From: Ornithodoros turicata
Lineage: Eukaryota > Arthropoda > Arachnida > Ixodida > Argasidae
Length of the DNA stretch: 64,000 nucleotides
Reading direction: 5' to 3'
Assembly: GCF_037126465.1 (NCBI RefSeq)
Contig: NC_088203.1
Span: 82,956,668-83,020,667, forward strand
Part shown: piece after piece, positions 60,099 through 64,000 of the stretch
Numbering within the stretch: position 1 is the stretch's first letter
How the letters are laid out: every line of letters begins with the position of its first letter
Program-made: the position numbers and the translations under genes
The notes under the pieces: model-generated
What the model was told of the DNA's origin: nothing
Databases searched by the model: none
Seen by the model: only the letters and a program-made list of their open reading frames with translations

Positions 60099-60647
60099 AT
60101 GATTATCCCGTTTCAGACCGTTCCGTTTAAATATGTCGCCAGCAATAAGAAGGGTGCCCAGAACAAGGATAGAGTATCGGCTGCTCTCAACCTGGGGCAG
60201 CTTTCTTCAATATGTGTCCTACTGATTCGTAAATGACAAACGTCTGCAATTAACCAGTGGTCTCCCCTCTTCGGCTGCAAAAAGCAAAAAAAAAAAAAAA
60301 AAAAAGAAAGAAAAAAAAGAAAGCAGAGGACACTGATTGACTGCTCCGTACGCTCGAGTCAAAAGTTACAGAAAAAGTGGTGCGGACAACGCAGTGCATG
60401 CAGCTTTGAATTCCCTTCGAACATCTTTCGAACAAACGGTGTCGATCAACCGGCTTTCTATCAAACGGCTTTCGACCAAGCGGCGTTCGATCAAACACCT
60501 TCGATCAAACGGCTTTCGACCAAACGGCGTTCGACCAAATGGGCGGACACCACAAATTTCACGTCTTTGCTAAAGGCACGGAGAGCATGGAAGTGATGAA
60601 AACTCAGCGTGGGGCTCCGTTGCTGGGGCGCGGACAAAAGTTGATAG

Positions 60648-60875
60648 ACTGACCAAGGTTAGGTCAGGAGAGCCTTCTACGTATTTCACACGTTGGGGAG
60701 TGGGTCAGTTCATGTACAATATGCACCCGTCGAGACTGACCAAGGTTAGGTCAAAAGAGCCTTTTACTATTTCACACGTTGGAGAGTGGCTCAGTTCATG
60801 TAGAATATGCACCCGTCGAGACTGACCAAGGTTAGGTCAGGAGAGCCTTTTACGTATTTCACACGTTGGGGAGGA
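60648..60875. repeat. Tandem repeat, about 2.6 x 87 bp
   Basis: Units start ACTGACCAAGGTTAGGTCA at 60648, 60735 and 60821, with TATTTCACACGTTGG and ATATGCACCCGTCGAG in each full unit. Lies in the right arm of the foldback element. Confidence 0.85.
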
Positions 60876-61039
60876 CGGTGCGGTGAGCAGGTGGCAGGTT
60901 CACTGTGACGATTATTCCGGCGTGACGGCAGTTCCTCCTACGAGATGCCCTGTGACGAGTTGGCCTCCTTGACGAGTTCACCTATGACCAGTTGGACTGT
61001 GACGACCGGGCTTGTGACGAGTTCTCCTAAACCCCTTTG

Positions 61040-62790
61040 AGCATATGCAGGTGCAGACCTGAGTCATCTGTGTCAAGCACTATGATGCGATGGTACAGTC
61101 ATAAAAGTACAGCACGTAGACATCAGTACAAAGAGTCCCCACTGTATAACATATACGCATTACATGCGTAAGATATATGCTACAATATCGTACTACGAGT
61201 ACGCAGACGTACGTGTGTACAGATGTTCAGGCACACGCTGGTCGGATCATGTAGGGTACTATATTCACTCATGTCTCGACGACGGACCTTCTTCTCAAGA
61301 GCGGCGCCCTCTCAAAACACGCCTGCAGTTTCTTCTTTTTCTTTTCTTTTTAGGGCAAAATATATCTTGCTACACTATGACCATGGGCGCCTCTACGATT
61401 TTTTCCGGGGAGAGGGAGGGGCAGGGCAGAATGTTTGGGGTGATCATGCGTCAACTTTGCCCGCAACTACATTGTCTTGGCTCAGAAACCATATACGTTT
61501 CTGGAAGCCGGGTGGGGCCACCCCGTGACGGCGCCCATGGCTGTGACGTTTACTATTAGACGAGATCCGCTAACACGTAGAGGGACTCTGTCACACGCAT
61601 ATGTATTTGTACTTCCCAACGAGCTTGAGTTCCGTTTTCCCCGAGCTTCACAGTTAACACCATGAATAACTTCACTTGAGCAACGTCATCCAGTGTTGAC
61701 CTTGAGTTCCGGTAGCACATGTTAGTTAGCACATAACGCGGTGGGGACGTTGTAGCAGACAACGGGGACAGGGCTGCCCTCCGATTCTTCTGATGGAAGG
61801 GCCACCGAGCATAGGTTGTGCGCGGTTAGGAACTCGATGACAATCTCAAACGTGGCTTACAAGCACCTTGATGACAATTCGTTACACACGACATAACGAC
61901 TCCCCCGACTAACAAAGACGTGAAGAGCGTGCAGTACCAGTTAACCGCACTCAGGAGCATATTTGTTACGACACACACATACACGCATACATTGGATGAT
62001 GATGGGGTGGGCGATACACCGGCGCTGAGGCGGTACACTTATTACGCGTTGGGAAAGGATGCGGGAATGATGATGGGGGCTTTCATAGAGCCGTCACCAG
62101 ACCGATGGAGCACAAGTACTCCGCAAGAACACGAAGGCCTTGCATCCGGTGGGCAGCGTTTGACCACGGTCCTAGGATCATCGCGAGGTTGAACGGCCGC
62201 TTGTCAATGCGTTGCATATAGAGACTTCCATTAGTGCACACTCATGATGATATTGCACACAAGCCAGGATGACGTGGCAGAGACGTGCGTTTTGCATAGT
62301 CTTTTTAGAGCTGTAGAAGGCTTCTAGCATGCCCACGACCACGTCCACGACCACGACATTGGCGCGCATCCGAAGCCTAATTCATTGCCGCAGTGATTAA
62401 ATGAAATTAGATGGCACGCCTTCTTGTGACCGCAGATTCATGCATGTACAGTACATTTTTTCTTCCTCTGTATAACACCACATCACATCACATATGCAGT
62501 ACGTCATAGGGACGAAGCCACTCCTTGAACTATGGTGCAGATGGTCCCACGAGAAGCTGCAGCGCGAGAATCGACTACCGGCCTGTGATATAGAGTGAAA
62601 TTCAGAGGTTGAAGGCGAGGTGGTGCCCGACATTTGTACGTATCACTTCGGGGAGCCGCGTATGGTTACGCAAGATGTCGCATCCAATGCATCAGTGCGG
62701 AGTTGTTTCAACCCACAGTACTGTCTAACACAGTGTTTCTCAACTTATGTTGTCCGACGGAACCCGAGATCATGCCGGCACGGCTTCAAG
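61040..62790. other. Upstream flank, nothing supported
   Basis: A plus-strand frame of 131 codons (61164-61559) has no recognisable domain. The rest is mixed sequence without clear repeats or genes. Confidence 0.5.
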
Positions 62791-62799
62791 GAACACTAT

Positions 62800-63300
62800 A
62801 CAAGAGGCAGTAGAAGCGGGTGAGGCGAACTGTAGATGTCGTACAAGTAGCGCGTTATTCAGATTTTCTAATTGTTGCGTTTTTGTCGTAAGACATGGAT
62901 GTTATGTGATGTGATATAGGAAGGGGGAAAAAAAGGGCGGTATTTAAGTCACGACAAAGACATGGGTTCAGCTTTGAAGGGTTCATTTGAACTGTTTGAC
63001 AGTACATCCCCGCAGATAACGCATTGTGGCATGCCCCTGACGGTTGCAAAGCCCAAGTCCTTGTAGGCAAGAGAGCAGCCACAAAGCTGTTCCGAAGTTG
63101 CTCCGACTTACCAAGTGTTTGCCATGTCTTCGGAACACAACAGAAAATCCACAAGAGCCCCATGTTTTGCGGGAAAACTGTCGCGTTGGATTGCTTATTT
63201 GGCCAACCGAATGATGATATCAGATGGCTCTGCTCTTCACAACCAGAGTCTGTCTTGCAATGTGTCCGATGACAACGATGAGATGTCAGACACAGTCGGG
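62800..63300. repeat. Dispersed repeat, copy 2 (uninterrupted)
   Basis: Homologous to the two halves around the insertion at 57.6-59.0 kb, and shows the empty site (GCAGCCACAAAGCTGTTCCGAAG) where the other copy carries the nested insertion. Confidence 0.55.
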
Positions 63301-63342
63301 TCGCAGCGCGCATAGCCATGCTCACAGTGCTCATTCCTTTTC

Positions 63343-63525
63343 TCACAGTGCACATAATTTCTCATATATGACATTTTTCAGCAGAGCGCAGGGCGCGACA
63401 GCGACCCCAACGATTTTTCGGCCACGTACGTTCAAGACCCTGTCAGGTCCAGGAGCGGATAGTTTCTTGGAAAGGCGGATCGCTGTCTGCATCTCTTCGG
63501 AGCTGATATCTCTATCCATGTCCAC
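63343..63525 (-). pseudogene. LINE reverse-transcriptase N-terminal fragment
   Basis: The frame reads DISSEEMQTAIRLSKKLSAPGPDRV, the conserved lead-in of non-LTR reverse transcriptases (E-x-x-x-AI ... S/K-APGPD-G/R-I/V). It loses similarity after about 30 residues. A remnant only; family not assigned. Confidence 0.6.
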
Positions 63526-63595
63526 CAGTCTCTATTCCTGTACGCTGCTCTAGACGACGTCTCCGATCATAGGCGCCGAGTTTCATTTTGCCGGG

Positions 63596-63616
63596 AGGGG
63601 GGGGGGGGGGGGGGGA
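63596..63616. repeat. Poly-G tract
   Basis: A run of about 18-20 G on the plus strand, followed by GT- and GGGGGGAGGG-rich sequence. Simple sequence. Confidence 0.9.
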
Positions 63617-64000
63617 GCGCAGCGGGCTTCGGTCCAAGAGCGAACGCAATGTGTGTATGTGTGTGCGTGGACGGGGGGGAGGGTCAAGAGCACGCTTTCC
63701 CCGAGGAGCTCCTCCATGTTATGCGTGCGTATACAGTACCGTCGGATCATCACCGGACTTCCCTCTTGGAGGGCGACTTTTACGCCTTTAGTTTTACCGT
63801 GCGCGGAATTTCTAACTACTGCGCAGGCAAAATTTCTTGGATACATTTTCTAGCATTTTCGTTAAGCGCTCTGAGAACAGTCATTCGAAAACTCGCAGTG
63901 ATCTGTGTCTCATTGACATGGGCCGGAAAGAATAGATGTAGTTGTTGTATAGGTAGGTTGTAGTAACTGTTCCAAGAAAGACTAGATACTGTTGTATGTG

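Larger units (their letters stand above)
59050..61032. mobile_element. Large foldback-type element with layered inverted subterminal repeats
   Basis: The left side has many ACTCGTCAC/TTGTCACCGGA units (59050-59170), then TTTGGTCGAA/TTTGATCGAAC units (59270-59372). The right side has the inverse order and orientation: TTCGATCAAAC/TTCGACCAAAC units (60440-60545), then GTGACGAGTT units (60900-61032). The middle holds LINE relics, a poly-A tract (60282-60305) and a tandem repeat. No transposase is seen, and the class is not assigned. Confidence 0.55.

Overview
The window is eukaryotic: AT-rich introns, canonical GT-AG splice sites, and many MITE-like and SINE-like repeats. The gene content points to an arthropod. 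A tRNA-derived SINE and the general repeat style suggest a tick or another chelicerate, but that placement is inference and should be tested by search. The dominant object is one minus-strand transcription factor locus running from about 49.0 kb down to 3.77 kb. It has the architecture of the arthropod lola / Broad-Complex BTB genes: one shared 5' part and many alternative 3' exons.

Shared part (minus strand, 5' to 3'): a probable non-coding exon ending at 48873; exon 1 (47316-48113) with the start codon, a BTB/POZ domain and an AT-hook linker; exon 2 (47123-47255); and exon 3 (45633-45830), a Ser/Thr/Pro-rich linker. Exons 2 and 3 both end after the first base of a codon (phase 1).

Alternative ends: ten terminal exons are well supported. 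One (46579-46967), between exons 2 and 3, encodes a BEN DNA-binding domain. The other nine encode two or three C2H2 zinc fingers each: 39165-39391, 33337-33692, 30265-30599, 26467-26714, 24100-24338, 23030-23484, 17127-17473, 9516-9763 and 3768-3990. The first nine of the ten open in phase 1 and fit the shared donors. The last, 3768-3990, opens in phase 2 and is served by a private upstream exon (5878-6016) that converts phase 1 to phase 2. Further candidates are a private exon at 9927-10055, a non-finger helical exon at 16777-17027 and a Cys-rich exon at 11984-12210. The same BTB dimeriser would thus be joined to at least ten DNA-binding modules, including a switch between BEN and zinc-finger classes.

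The introns carry MITE families: TACAGTC-ended Tigger/pogo-like elements, ACAGGGTG-ended elements, TTAAAGG-ended elements, GTGTATTCACACG-ended elements and GAATCC-rich elements. There is also a perfect 35-bp hairpin at 37836-37921. From about 49.2 kb to the end the sequence is upstream of the gene and is mostly repeats: SINE-like elements, nested insertions, a large foldback-type element at about 59.05-61.03 kb, and decayed LINE reverse-transcriptase fragments. I see no second convincing cellular gene.
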